A DNA stretch of 64,000 bases from Aquatica leii (lineage: Eukaryota > Arthropoda > Insecta > Coleoptera > Lampyridae). Below the pieces are notes generated by a model. It was not told where the DNA came from. It ran no database searches and saw nothing but the letters and a program-made list of their open reading frames with translations. The stretch lies in assembly GCA_035610365.1 (NCBI GenBank), contig CM069436.1, forward strand, positions 9,972,937 to 10,036,936, written 5' to 3'. Both the position numbers and the translations under genes were made by a program. Below, one piece after another: positions 1-11,907 of the stretch. The first letter of the stretch is position 1. Every line of letters starts with the position of its first letter.

Positions 1-452
1 ATGTAATCATAGTCGTTTTTCGTGTGAAGATACCCGACGTTTATTAAGGAAGCTCTGTTAAATCGGTATCCATCGATTTGGTTAAGAATAAATATGTTAT
101 GATCAACTTGTTGGGCGGTCAAAAATTTATTAATATACGGCACAAATATGAGTAATTCTTCAAAACGGTCACGAAATGGCACTAAAACGGCAAGTTTATG
201 TAGAGATTTCGGTATGATCTGCTTATTGATGAATGGTCTCCGCTCGGTTAGCACAAGTTCTTGTGGGTGGCATTTACAACGATCTATTAGAAATGGAATG
301 TGTTAAATTTGAGTAAGTGCTTGCTGTGGGTACTTACCATTGGTTACCAGAACGAACAGCATGATGACAATGAGAATGAACATCACAGTAATTGTTAGAG
401 CTAAACATTGTAAAAACATCAATGTAGAGCATTTGCCGTTTTTCGTACCCAT
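1..452 (-). CDS. B4GALT7: Beta-1,4-galactosyltransferase 7, 5' part (two exons, runs off window)
   Basis: This is the Golgi enzyme that adds the first galactose to xylose in the proteoglycan linker tetrasaccharide. Exon 1 is 452-338, starting at the ATG at 452-450. It encodes a short cytoplasmic head ([10 protein letters not shown]) and a long hydrophobic signal-anchor, as expected of a type II Golgi protein, and ends at a GTAAGT donor in phase 1. Exon 2 starts at 283 after a TAG acceptor, restores the frame, and continues off the left edge. It carries the family blocks [15 protein letters not shown] and NRASLINVG, which are diagnostic of the B4GALT7 branch. The DxD metal-binding motif and catalytic end lie outside the window. 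The frame is open throughout both exons. The nearest neighbour is LINE-derived DNA about 1 kb away, so no operon-like context applies. Identity is high confidence; expression is not shown. Confidence 0.9.
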
Positions 453-1425
453 ATTATTTGAAAGTTAGTAATGCAAAGAAACCATTTTTGCGAGTTTATT
501 TGTTTTTACTAGAGAAACATAACCTCTTGTAGAGAAGAAACTGGAGATTTATTATTTATGACTCGTAGACGTAATAAAAATAGATGTGAGAAGGATAAAG
601 AAAGAAGTAATTTTCATCTTACAAAAATATATTATTTTATCTAAGAATCTGTTGTAAAGTTCCAATATTTTTCATCAAAACCAGAACTTTTCTAACCACA
701 GTGCAGTTGGTGCAGTGTTGCAACAAAGCACAACAAAGCACGAAAGTTACTAAATTTAGTTAGGATCTTATATATAAGGTGATCGATGATTAATTTAGGT
801 ACTTCTAAATTTTAAATTTTAGAAACACTTACCAAATAGTAGAGAAAAATTAATAGTTGCGAAAACTAAATAAATTCTTGTAAAAACATCAAACAACGTT
901 GAAATAAATAGCAGTCTATTTAATTTTCTCTATTTGAGTAATTAGGCTGTCCTAATTAACTTCGTGATTTTAAATTTGTACAAGCGTAACTATTTTTAGC
1001 TGTATTAAATAATTGGTAGTGCAATTAAGAAACTTTGTCCATAAAAGCGTTGGTAGGTATAGCGTAAGTGGGTCAAATATAAGAAGCTGGTCGTTATTGA
1101 GCAGTACCTGTAACTGTTGTGATATTTCTCAGAGTCAAATTTATAAGAAAATTAAGTTAAAAAAACTGTTTGTGCTATAGAGATGGCGTATGCCAAAGTT
1201 CTAGCGTTAACAACACGATAGTCATCGCATGGTCTCGATGGATCGCCCTTTTTGATGCCACCAACTGGTGGATCAGAAATGGTGACAATATGGTGCTTGA
1301 CGAATTACTATGAAGATCTAAGAGTCCATAATGTGCCTAGAGGTCAGCATTTGCAATCGACTTGAAAACATCGGCGACTAGAAATCACTAGGTCAATTGT
1401 CACAATCCTAGGTTTAATGACAGAG
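453..1425. other. Flank of B4GALT7, no gene seen
   Basis: AT-rich sequence upstream of the B4GALT7 start. It should hold that gene's promoter and 5' UTR, but I see no clear TATA or initiator element. The last 200 bases are more GC-balanced and may belong to the following LINE remnant, although no LINE protein is readable before about 1440. Confidence 0.4.
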
Positions 1426-1439
1426 TGATGGTACTGTAC

Positions 1440-3240
1440 GGTGCAATGACTGTACCGATTCAAACTTCTGAAGCAACGTTACAATTAATCGCTCTAAGTT
1501 GTCTACTCTCTGAGCCCAACATAAATAAATCCAGGGCTGACAACTGGCTAATGCACCCTGAGGGCTTATCGGCCATCGCCATTCTGCTTGCATCAATGAT
1601 CATACAAAGATGCGAGACAATGAGGGGGGCAGTCGCAGTAGAGATTAACAACTTGTGGCTGTACTCGTGTTACATTTCGCCAAACGACACCCTCGACGAC
1701 TTCCTCAAGGACATCAAGTGCTCACTTAAAACACACAACAAACCCGCCATAGTATCCGGTGACTTCAATGCTAAATGGCCCGGGTGGGAAAAACACAAAG
1801 AGGACGAAAGAGGACGAACTCTAATGGAGTGGCTAAAGTCACAGGACATGTGTGTGATAAATGTTGGCAATACCCCCACCTTCTCCTCACGCGAGTCCAC
1901 TTCTATAATCGATGTTACGTGCGCGAGTGCCAGGGTAGCCTCCAAGATCAAGGGATGGAGGGTGATGCATGACGAGTCGCTAAGCGACCATAATTACATC
2001 ACTTATGAAATAGCCGCAGATATGCCTCTCCATAACCACTGCCACTTCCTCCCTTTGCGGATGATGTCGCACTCATGTCCAGTGCAAGATCCGAATAAGA
2101 CGAGCTCACGATAACAACTAATACGGCGATAGCTCAGATCGACAGATGGCTCTCAGACCACGAGCTAGAACTGTCGCCAAACAAGACGGAAACAATAGCC
2201 TTCTCAGGCAGACGCCGTGTGGGCCCCATCACTTTTACCGTCCACAATCAGTCTGTCGTACCACAAAACCACGTCCGCTACCTTGGCGTCTACCTAGGCA
2301 AGTACTTAAACTACGGACACCATGTCAAGATGGCAGCCATCAAAGATGCCAAAACGGCGGCTGCTATATCTATCATCATGCGAAACGTAGACGGACCGAG
2401 TATGTCGAAGCGGCGTCTCGTATCATCGGTTCTAACATCAAGCATACTATATGCAGCGCCCATATGGGCCGGGGCCATGGAGATAGGAAAGTACCGGGGT
2501 GTAATCCAAAAAATGCAGAGAAGAGTTTGCATTAAAATCATTATGTGTTATAGAACTACCGCCACGGAAGCTAAGGAAAGACGCAGACTGAGGGAAGGCG
2601 TCGGTACCAGAAAAGAAGCTAGAAGGGAAACGCTCCAACACTGGCAGCCAAGATGGCAAAGTGACTTAAAGAGCAAATGGACCCGGCGCTTGATTCCCAA
2701 CATTGTTCCGTGGCTAGAGAGAAACCACGGGGAATTAAATTACCACCTATCGCAAGCGTTGACAGGGCACTGCTGCTTTGCCAACTACCTACACGGTATT
2801 CGAAAGAAAAGCGACCCATTCTGCATTTACTGTATGGAGGTGGACGATGTGGAACACACGGTGTTTACCTGCCCACAGTGGACCAGCCTAAGGTACGACA
2901 TGCCAAACATGACACCGGAACTCCTAATCCGACAGATGCTGAGTTACAGGCAAAAATGGGAAAGCATAAACTCAACAATTGGTAGAATAATGGGCATCAA
3001 AGAAGCAGACTACCTTAGGCTGGAGAGAAACGAAACTACCGCGGGCCAAGAGTAACAACGACTGGGACTCAGATGCCGTATTAAAGAGCATCAAAATACC
3101 AAGTACGCTATCCCACATAAAAAATTTTAATCTGACCATTAAGTAATCAACTTTATGTTTGTGTTCTTCTCTATGTTTGTACCATCGACTCATACACAAC
3201 TATATACAACAATTTTAAATACATGTACAAGCGTTTTTAT
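1440..3240 (+). mobile_element. R1-like non-LTR retrotransposon with internal deletion
   Basis: The first part (about 1440-2035) encodes the C-terminal half of an apurinic-type endonuclease, with SGDFNAKWPGW, a GNTPTF block and the ending SLSDHNYI. It then jumps to FADDVALM at about 2054, which is reverse transcriptase motif C, so the RT fingers and palm are missing. The rest (about 2110-3055) is the RT thumb and C-terminal region, with a YLGVYL block and a terminal zinc knuckle of the form CIYCMEVDDVEHTVFTC. There are frame changes near 2100 and 2200. The clade call (R1 or a close relative) rests on general resemblance and is tentative. The 3' end is not sharply defined. Confidence 0.75.
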
Positions 3241-3755
3241 AATTATATTTTACCTATATTAATGAGCACAGCCTCAGAGCGACCGACGAAAAAACTTGAT
3301 TGTGTTCCGATCGCTCTCTAGAACAGGCAAAAAAAAATAAAAAAAAAGGTGTCTACTCTGATTTTTTCAAGTGACATGTACGCTTTCGCTACCGAATCAG
3401 CAGTATCTGCTCTCTTGTCGTGTGTGAGGTTTTTGTGCTATATGCCGAACTTGCTTGCTGTTTAGGTAAGCGGCCTAGTCAAAACGTTAGTCAAAATTCA
3501 TCAAGAAACACTACTCCAGCAAGGTTCCAAAGATGACGGAGACATTGTGGTTTCTGTCGCTAAAAAGCCGTAGTGGCTTCTGCTCTTGTGAAACTTGTTT
3601 ACAACGGTAGAATCTGACTGCAAAAACGGTGACAATTGCCTTGACTGTTACCTTGCTTATTCAACAATGACGTTTTTAAATCCACGCCCCAAACATATAA
3701 GAACTAGAAACACATATCACTAACAGTTAAAAAAATCACTGAAATGATTTTTTAA
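3241..3755. other. Spacer between LINE and Penelope pair, no gene seen
   Basis: Mixed sequence with no readable protein or RNA gene. Part may be 3' UTR of the preceding LINE. Confidence 0.35.
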
Positions 3756-3759
3756 CAAA

Positions 3760-5275
3760 TAATTATTTTCGGGTTTTGAACCGCTTTCCATATTTACACT
3801 TTTAACAAAATTTATAAAACTTACAAACTTTAAAAAATTTACAATGTTTGACGTTTCGACAGTCATGTCGCTGTCTTCTTCAGAAAAAAACTGAAACTGA
3901 AGATGTAAGATCCTGACAAGCCGTTATATTACACCGTTCGAGTCAGTGGTTCGTGACGGTTCCGATTCATTAGTTTTCGGAACATGTTTTTCTATATTGG
4001 CGCTAGATCGATTCCATTATCCCTATTAAAATTGTGGTACTTCTGGATTTCAAAGGCTTCCTTGTATAAGGTCTAGGCCAGCAGTTTTAGGATTTAGCCA
4101 ACATTGTTGCCTCTTCAAATTTTATCGTGTGACCGGTGTCTAAAAAGTGTTCCGCCACAGCAGATCTTGTGTTATGTTTCCTTGTATCCGCCTTATGTTC
4201 TTTTAATCTGGTAGCTATCTTGCGTCCCGTTTGTCCTATGTAAGCCAGCCCACACAAACAAGGGATGTGGTAGACCCCTGGTTCCTCAAGTGGTGCTTTT
4301 GTTTCTTTTGATTTTGAGAAATTGGCGGCTATTTTATTTGTTGCATTAAAGATCACTTTGATATTTTTCCTCTAAGTATCCCGGCTATTTTATCCGTGCA
4401 GCCTTTTATGTAAGGAAGGAAGAAAGTTGCCACGGGTTCCTGCTTCTTTGGTTTTTCCTTACTGTGTTTGTTAATTGCTCGATATATGTCTGCTTTTCTG
4501 AAACAGTTTTTTATTAAGGCGTATGTTAGGTGACCTAGCTCGGTCTTTTAACGTGTTCGATTCACTGATCGCCTTAGCCCTGTGTGCTAAAGCTTTTAGA
4601 ACTGCAAACTTCTGAGCTGGATGATGATGTGATTCGGCGTTTAGACATCTGCCAGTATGTGTCGGTTTTCTATATACTTGATGTTCCAATTTGTTCTCCA
4701 TATTTCGAGTTACCAGTACGTCCAAGAACGGAATGCTTCTGTTTGTTTCCTTTTCCATGGTAAAATTGATGTTGAAATACAACTGGTTGATGTGATTCAG
4801 AAAGTTGTGTAGTGTTTCTGTTCCATGAGACCAAATTACACATGTATCGTCCACATAACGTAGCCAGCATTTTGGTTTGAGAGTAGCGGTTTCTAATGCT
4901 CTTTCTTCAAAATCCTCTATAAATATATTGGCGATGACTGGAGAAAGTGGTGATCCCATGGCTGCCCCTTTAATTTCTTCGTATACAATATTGTTGAATG
5001 AGAAGTACGTGGACTTTAAGCATAGCTCAATTAGTCCGTTAAGCTCCTCATTCAAATCCGCTTTTCGTAATTTGGTTTTGATGATCTCCAGTGCTGTTTG
5101 TAGTGGCACTTTTGTGAAGAGAGATGTCATATCAAAATTGACTAAAATGTCTTCTGGTTCTAATTTAATTTCTTTAATTCTAGAGACATAGTGCTGGGAA
5201 TTCTTTACGTGATGGATGCTTTTTCCCGTAAGCGGTTGTAAAATGTTACATAAGTATCTAGCCAGAGGATGAGTG
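3760..5275 (-). mobile_element. Penelope-like retroelement, minus-strand copy
   Basis: Read on minus, the element begins inside the reverse transcriptase at about 5275. The RT (5130-4471) keeps MGSPLSP and the catalytic LRYVDDT. It is followed by a GIY-YIG endonuclease (4356-4087) with GVYHIPC and AYIGQTGR. A 3' tail runs to about 3760 and contains the same TGACTGTCGAAACGT-type sequence found at the end of the neighbouring copy. The RT and endonuclease are in different frames around 4360-4470, so the copy is a pseudogene. Penelope-like elements are recognised by exactly this RT plus GIY-YIG order. The 5' end is cut abruptly where it meets the opposite-facing copy. Confidence 0.85.
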
Positions 5276-7475
5276 GACTACATGGATAAAATCGATAATT
5301 TGCTACAAGATTCGGCGTACAAACCATTGAAGAGGAATCCAATAAAACCTCTAGAGAAAAAGATTTCGGCCGCTGTAAAATCTGTAGCACGATCCCAGAA
5401 CATCAAAAGAAATGACTAATTCCTACAGACACCAAGATGCAGCACCTTTACGGCTTTCCAAAAATCCACAAACCAGGGGTACCGTTTCGCCTAATTGTGA
5501 GTGTTACAGGTTCAGCCACTTATCCTCTGGCTAGATACTTATGTACCATTTTACAACCGCTTACGAGAAAAAGCATTCATCACGTAAAGAATTCCCAGCG
5601 CTTCGTCTCAAGAATTAAAGAAATTAAATTGGAACCAGAAGACATTTTAGTGAGTTTTGATGTGACATCTTCACAACAGTGCCACTACAAACAGCACTGG
5701 AGATCATCAAGACCAAATTACGAAAAGCGGATTTGGATGGGGAGCTTAACGGACTAATTGAGCTATGCTTAAAGTCCACGTACTTCTCATTCAACAATAT
5801 TGTATACGAACAAATTGAAGGGGCAGCCATGAGATCACCACTTTCTCCAGCAATCGCCAATATATTTATGGAGGATTTTGAAGAAAAAGCATTAGAAACC
5901 GCTACTCTCAAACCAAAATACTGGCTACGTTATGTGGACAATACATTTGTAATTTGGTCTCATGAAACCGAAACACTACACAACTTTCTGGATCACATCA
6001 ACCAGTTAGATTTCAACATCAAATTCACAATGGAAAAGGAAACAAACAGAATCATTCCGTTCTTGAACGTACTGGTCGCTCGAAATATGGACCACAAATT
6101 GGGACATCAAGTATATAGAAAACCGACACATACTAACAGATACCTCAACGCCGAATCACATCATCATCCAGCTCAGAAGTTTGCAGTTCTAAAAACTGTA
6201 GTACACAGGGCCAAGGCGATCAGTGAACCGAACACGTTAAAGACCGAGCTAGGTCATCTAACAAACGCCTTAATAAAATAACGGTTTCAGAAAAGCAGAC
6301 ATATATCGAGCAGTTAACAAACACAGTAAGAAAAAACCAAAGAAGCAGGAACCCGTGGCAACTTCCTTCCTTCCTTACATAAAAGGCGCAAGGATAAAAT
6401 AGCCAGAATCCTTAGAGGGAATAATATCAAAGTGATCTTCACTGCAACAAATAAAATAGCCGCCAATTTCTCAAAATCAAAACAAACAAAAGCACCACTC
6501 GAGGAACCAGGAGTTTACCACATCCCTTGTTTGTGTGGGCTGACTTACATAGGACAAACGGGACGCAACATAGCTACCAGATTAAAAGAACATAAGGCGG
6601 ATACAAAGAAACATAACACAAGATCTGCTGTTGCGGAACACTTTTTAGACACCGGTCACACGATAAAATTTGAAAAGGCAACAATGTTGGCTAAATCCCA
6701 AAACTTCTGGCCTAGGCTATACAAGGAAGCCATTGAAATCCAGAAGTACGACAATTTTAATAGGGATAATAGAATCGATCTAGCGCCAATATGGAAAAAC
6801 GTGTTCCGGAAAACTAATGAATCGGAACCGTCACGAACCACTGACCCGAACGGCGTAATATAAAGGCTTGTCAGGATCCTACATCTTCAGTTCCCTGCCA
6901 CGACATACGCAGCACAAGTATGGTTCTACGCTGCCAAAACTCACACCACCAGGATCCAAATCTTCCAAAACAAGATCTTCAGAATGATTGCTGACGCCTC
7001 CTGGTTCTTCCGAACAGACCGGCTCCATCAGGAACTCGCCATCCCAAAGATCGCAGATTTCGTCCGCCAATCCGCAGCTGCGCTCCATGCAGACCTCGCG
7101 GCCCATCCCAATCCCCTCATCCGGCGGCTTTGGGACTAGATTAAGTTTAGAATGAAATGTACAACCCAGCGGAAAAGTTTGAAACCAAAGAGGCAACTCG
7201 GAGGTGGAAAACCGATCCAACGGGGCTATTTAAGCAAATTATGTTATCACTTATGACTAAGCTATAAAAATTGTAAAATTGAAGTAGCAAATAAACATGT
7301 AAGAAATCTGAATCATCTTCAGTTTCAGTTTTTTCTGAAGAAGACAGCGACATGACTGTCGAAACGTAAAACATTAAAAATTTTTCAAAGTTTGTAAGTT
7401 TTCTAAGTTTTATAAATTTTGTGAAAAGTATAAATATGGAACGCGGTTCAAAACCCGAAAATAATTTTGTTACAC
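5276..7475 (+). mobile_element. Penelope-like retroelement, plus-strand copy
   Basis: This is the same family as the adjacent minus copy and faces away from it. It starts further 5' (about 5280) with N-terminal RT sequence, continues through LYGFPKIHKPG (5440-5475), SFDVTS and the palm, and ends with GIY-YIG (6432-6863; GVYHIPC, TYIGQTGR). The RT active-site motif reads LRYVDNT, with the second Asp changed to Asn, so this copy should be catalytically dead. The frame also breaks near 5680. The 3' tail is interrupted by a LINE insertion (6892-7313) and resumes to about 7475, where it mirrors the end of the minus copy. Confidence 0.85.
6892..7313 (+). mobile_element. 5'-truncated Jockey-type LINE insertion with 10-bp TSD
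   Basis: The insert encodes the last roughly 80 residues of a Jockey-clade ORF2, readable as YAAQVWFYAAKTH through LIRRLWD, followed by a short AT-rich 3' UTR. The 10-bp sequence CATCTTCAGT lies on both sides (6882-6891 and 7314-7323). The uninterrupted version of that site is seen in the minus Penelope copy near 3895. This shows a standard target-primed insertion of a severely 5'-truncated LINE into the plus Penelope copy. Confidence 0.85.
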
Positions 7476-9051
7476 AAAGACATAGTTATTTAAAGAATTA
7501 ACGAGTAATCACGTTGGGGTCTCTGACTTGTGATGTTCGTTATAAAAATTACATTAAAAACCATAAATTGTTTAATGTTTGATTTTTCTCATTCTGTAGA
7601 GAACAAAAATTTAACACGTAAAGAAGTACAAGACTATACTTATTAGGACAAAGATAATATTACATAAAGACGTCAAAACGCTTCCTTTATCTAACTCATG
7701 TTACGTTATCATAAAAACCTCTACCATGTGTTAACGTCTTCCAACGATTTTCACGTTGCCAACCGCCATGTCTGACTAATTTGAATGGCAAACAGTAAAA
7801 CGCATGTTCTGTTCAGGTAAAAGTATTGCATGAAATACTAAAAGCATAATTTTCACAACCTTCCTAGACCGCAAATTTAACGGTAAAAATAAACTAAATA
7901 CTATTACAAAAACCACAATAAATGATTTAGATTGCAGAATAGTAACGAATTCGTTACTTAAAAAAATTAAAATCATGCGAAAAAGCTCCCACAATGCAGA
8001 CTTACACACTTGAAATACTATAGAAAACAATACCAAAAAATTAAGCAAAAACAAATTTATTTTCTATTTAATCTCAGTGTATAACAATAAAAAATATAAT
8101 CTAAGTACAGAGCACAAGCTTAATTGCAAATTAATATCACATTTATAAGTTATTATTATTATATGTATCTTTGTTTAGCGAGTTGCAAGATCCGAGGTAC
8201 AAGAACATTTCATTTATAGTAGGCATGCAGGACGTTTTAGTGATCCCTGAAACAAAAAAACATCATGCAATCGGTATAATAATTACATGCAACTAATAGA
8301 TTTGATTTCATGTGCTAAGATAGTTTTAAGATGCAATTGCTAGAGGAAGATCCACCTGACAATCACTTCTGAGTGCATGCCTACAATCTCAATTGCTTAT
8401 TTAGATTCATGTTTTTAATAAACAAAAACAAAATACCAAACAATTTGATCCCAAACGGATTGTATTTAAAATAAATAATAAAAATGTATATAACAATCAT
8501 CACAAATATAACGTTAATCATTATCTTAAAGAACTGAATTAAAAATTGACAACAATATTTTAATAAATATTCTTTGGTCTTATATGCACGACTAACATTT
8601 TTTTTAATATATACATAGTAACAATTATAAATTTATTATAATCTATGCTATTTAAAGTAAAAGCAGTTCAATATGTTATTGTTAAACATGAAGATATACT
8701 GGTGCGGCTTCATATATGGGTATATATTCTGATAATTTCAATTAAGTCAACTATCTTATAACATTTGCTAATTAGCGCTATTAACTTTTTAGCTCGGTGC
8801 ACAACTTGAGTCAGTTGCCACTTATTTTAACGTTCCATAACCAACTATAGCATATTAAAACATTAGATTAATTTTATTCTTTCTAAAGAAATCATTATTC
8901 AAAAGGGCTTTCAACTGGGTGTGTTAAAAGTAATTTGAATAGATTGTTTGTTTACATGGATTATGACGTCACTACATGTTTGTATTTAATTTCTTTTTAC
9001 AATTTTTGAAAATGATTTGCATAAAAAACGCTATTGCCCAAACCGTGTCTA
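7476..9051. other. AT-rich intergenic stretch, no gene seen
   Basis: Strongly AT-rich sequence. Only short open frames occur and none resembles a known family. No RNA gene was recognised. Confidence 0.4.
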
Positions 9052-9547
9052 AAGTCTGTCCAGAAACGAAGCGAAGTAATAAATTAAAGTAGTTCATTTA
9101 TTTTGCATATAAGCGGTACACGGTTTTGTATGAAATACATAAAAGATTTTAAAACTAGTTTTAGGATATACCGCTTCCATACTATAGTGTTACAACGTAA
9201 GTTATTTATGAATAGCTCCTAATCCGTTAACAATGGGACGTACCTGTTCTTGAGGTCTAAACTAAAGATCATAGGCGTGTAGATGGGTTTTGCTGACAAA
9301 AAAAATTACGATTGCGTTTTATTGAAAGTAATTTTAAACATATCATTGTAATTATAAAACACTCCGTTTATTAGAAACCATTTTATAGAGTTTGAAAATT
9401 TAAGGTATAGTAAAATATAGCAAGAACAAACTACATTTATAGGAAAAATAATAACCCCCTTTTCGAAAAAGTATCAATACATCGGTACGCCATTGGAATC
9501 TGTTAAACATGTTGATTTGTTACTTCGCTTCGTTTCTGGACAGACTA
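9052..9547. mobile_element. MITE with 27-bp perfect terminal inverted repeats
   Basis: The left end 9053-9079 (AGTCTGTCCAGAAACGAAGC...) is the exact reverse complement of the right end 9520-9546. The ends are flanked by TA on both sides (9050-9051 and 9548-9549), suggesting a TA target-site duplication as in Tc1/mariner-type elements. The 496-bp body is AT-rich and non-coding. Confidence 0.85.
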
Positions 9548-9742
9548 TAAATTCCAGTATCGTTTCTTTATTGTTAATTAAATTGTTTCTAATGTTACAA
9601 TATATCATACATTTGCAATGCTTATACAATATTGAACAGTATTAAGGGTTACTTGGAAGACAATTATATAGAATTTAACAATCTATTAGGCAAAATATTC
9701 TGACCAATTTTAAATTAAAATAATTTATATGTCTAAACATAC

Positions 9743-9848
9743 ATATAGGGTGAGTCAATAATGTGTCAAAGTACAACATCTTGGTTATTATACAAAATAT
9801 TTATAAAAATTGTCGAGTCCTTAAACTTTTACATTTTAAAATTATAAT
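9743..9848 (+). repeat. Left arm of an inverted repeat flanking the Jockey LINE
   Basis: This roughly 100-bp sequence starts TATAGGGTGAGTCA and ends CATTTTAAAATT. It is an imperfect inverted copy of 15206-15308. The GGGTGA-type ends resemble TIRs of DNA elements. It suggests that the LINE between the arms inserted into, or next to, a foldback element. Confidence 0.6.
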
Positions 9849-10381
9849 ATATATATATAGGGGGAGAAAATAGTGTTTGGCCTCGGTGGTACATGCCCTT
9901 GCTATAAGGTATGCACCTATAAAAAGCTGAGATTAAGCCGCTAGCGTACGCCTATGTGTGCAAGAATGGGCTATTAGACGCGCACCATTAAGCCCTATTT
10001 TTACACGTCCTCGCCGACACCAATCTGCCGCCGCTAATTGGTGGTGGACCCTCAATTGAGGGTCGTCTCATCCCCCGGGCAATGTCATGGTCTATAACGA
10101 GTCTTGCACATTATACCTACCTCGTGACCCTGATAGCAAAGTAAAAAGGGCGAAGGCGAGTCTTCGGCGCCTCAAAACTGAAATCATAGCTAAGGGAGTC
10201 AACCCCGACAGAAAAACCAACGTGTGGCCCGAAAGGGTCGCCCCAGTACCGTAGCCCTGTGGTCATGTCTCCAGGAACGGGGGTCTGAGCTTCGCCACTC
10301 AGACCGCGAAGAAGGTAACCTCTTCAAAAAATCCCCAAATCCCACGGTGCGGGGCGCGCCAAGGGGATGGATGACTGACTG

Positions 10382-11747
10382 GTGAGTCAGCCACGAGCGA
10401 CCAACCTCGATGGAGCAGGTGAACCGTCGTTGAAAATAGCCTTCTCACTGGGAATGGGCGTCACCCCAGGAGTGACAGTTTTAATCGACCCTACTCGTGG
10501 GACTAAAATGATAGATCCTAATAACACAAGCAACAAAACGTGCGCGGAGGTAGGTGACCAGGCCTCCGCGACAGTGAATGCTACTGGCAACACAAACACA
10601 AACAAAAAAAAATTAACTCAGCAGGTTTTCCATCCAAGCCTGCTCATCACAAGACCGATCTTCAATAGGTGCAATTACTGGCGAAGACTTAAAAAAATCA
10701 TTAATTGTGTCACCACCATCTGCAAATGTTACAGATGCTAACAAAGTTTGCCCTCCTCCATGGCAAAGAGTACCAGATAGTACAGACCGCTACCCAAAAA
10801 GAAAGAAAATATCTGATAGCCCACCAAACATACAAAGTTCTATTGAAGTACCTCGAATAGATTCAGTGGATTACCGATAGACTTAACCGAGGATCTAACG
10901 CCAGCTACAGCCCCCACCTATTGTCCTTTATGGCATAGAAGAGCTATCTAAACTAACAGAACTACTAAATAAGTCTGTGCCTAGAGATAGCTTCACGTAC
11001 AAGATCATTAACAGAGACTAGCTAAGAGTAATGGCACAGACACCTGAAACTTATAAAAACTTAATAGAAGTTATTCGAACCAACGACCTTATTGGACACA
11101 CCTTCACACAGAAGCAAAACAAATGTAACAGAATTGTTGTCAAAAACTTGCACCACACCACTCCAAAAACAGCCATTATAGAGGAGATTGAGAATACTGG
11201 AAACAAGGTCAGAGGTGAAGTCATCTGTGCAGTATCAAGAAAAAATAAAAAGCCACTCAATATGTTTTTCGTGAATATTGAACCAGGCCCTAACAACCCA
11301 GAAGTAAAGAATATAAAATATATATACCACACTAAAGTCAAGATAGAGGACCCAAGAAAATCGACTGAGATCCCTCAGTGCACTAGGTGCCAACAATACG
11401 GCCATAGAAAAAACAACTGTATGCGTCCCCACAGGTGTGTCAAATGTGGTAAAGGACACAAAACCACTGATTGTCCAAAAAAAGACAAGAATACACCGGC
11501 CACCTGCGCTCTTTGTTATGGTGACCACCCAGCCAATTACAAGGGCTGTCAAGTGTATAAAGAGATAAAGGCTCGAAAAATGGGAAATATTGCAAACAAA
11601 AGAGACCCAGTAATTGCAAAACAACCCACACAAACAACAATGCCACCCCCCCGTACTCAAGATAATTTTCCTCCATTAAAACTTGGCAACCAGCAGTCAA
11701 GCAACCAGAAAAGAAACATACATCTGAAACCATGTCCAACATCATGA
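10382..11747 (+). pseudogene. Jockey LINE ORF1 (Gag-like, zinc knuckles), broken
   Basis: The C-terminal block (11031-11747) has a PRE_C2HC-like RNA-binding region (NRIVVKNLHHTTPK, MFFVNIEPG). It is followed by three knuckles: CTRCQQYGHRKNNC, CVKCGKGHKTTDC and CALCYGDHPANYKGC. The upstream block (10382-10741) is a separate frame rich in Thr, Asn and Lys. Stops between 10741 and 11030 interrupt the joined ORF. ORF1 proteins of this clade bind the element RNA. Confidence 0.8.
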
Positions 11748-11907
11748 ATGATGTTTGCTGGAGCCGAAAAATAGAGAATGCACATTCTCAGTCAACAAGC
11801 TCCTTAGAGCAGATAATAATAAAGCAATCAGAAAAAATTGATATCCTCATAACACAAATAGGCACCCTAATGGGTCTCCTAACGACACTCATAGCTCAGA
11901 ACCAGAA

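Noticed and set aside
7776..8054. Minus-strand hydrophobic open frame of 92 codons
   Set aside because: The hydrophobic content follows from A/T-rich sequence; no signal peptide-mature protein logic or homologue is recognised.
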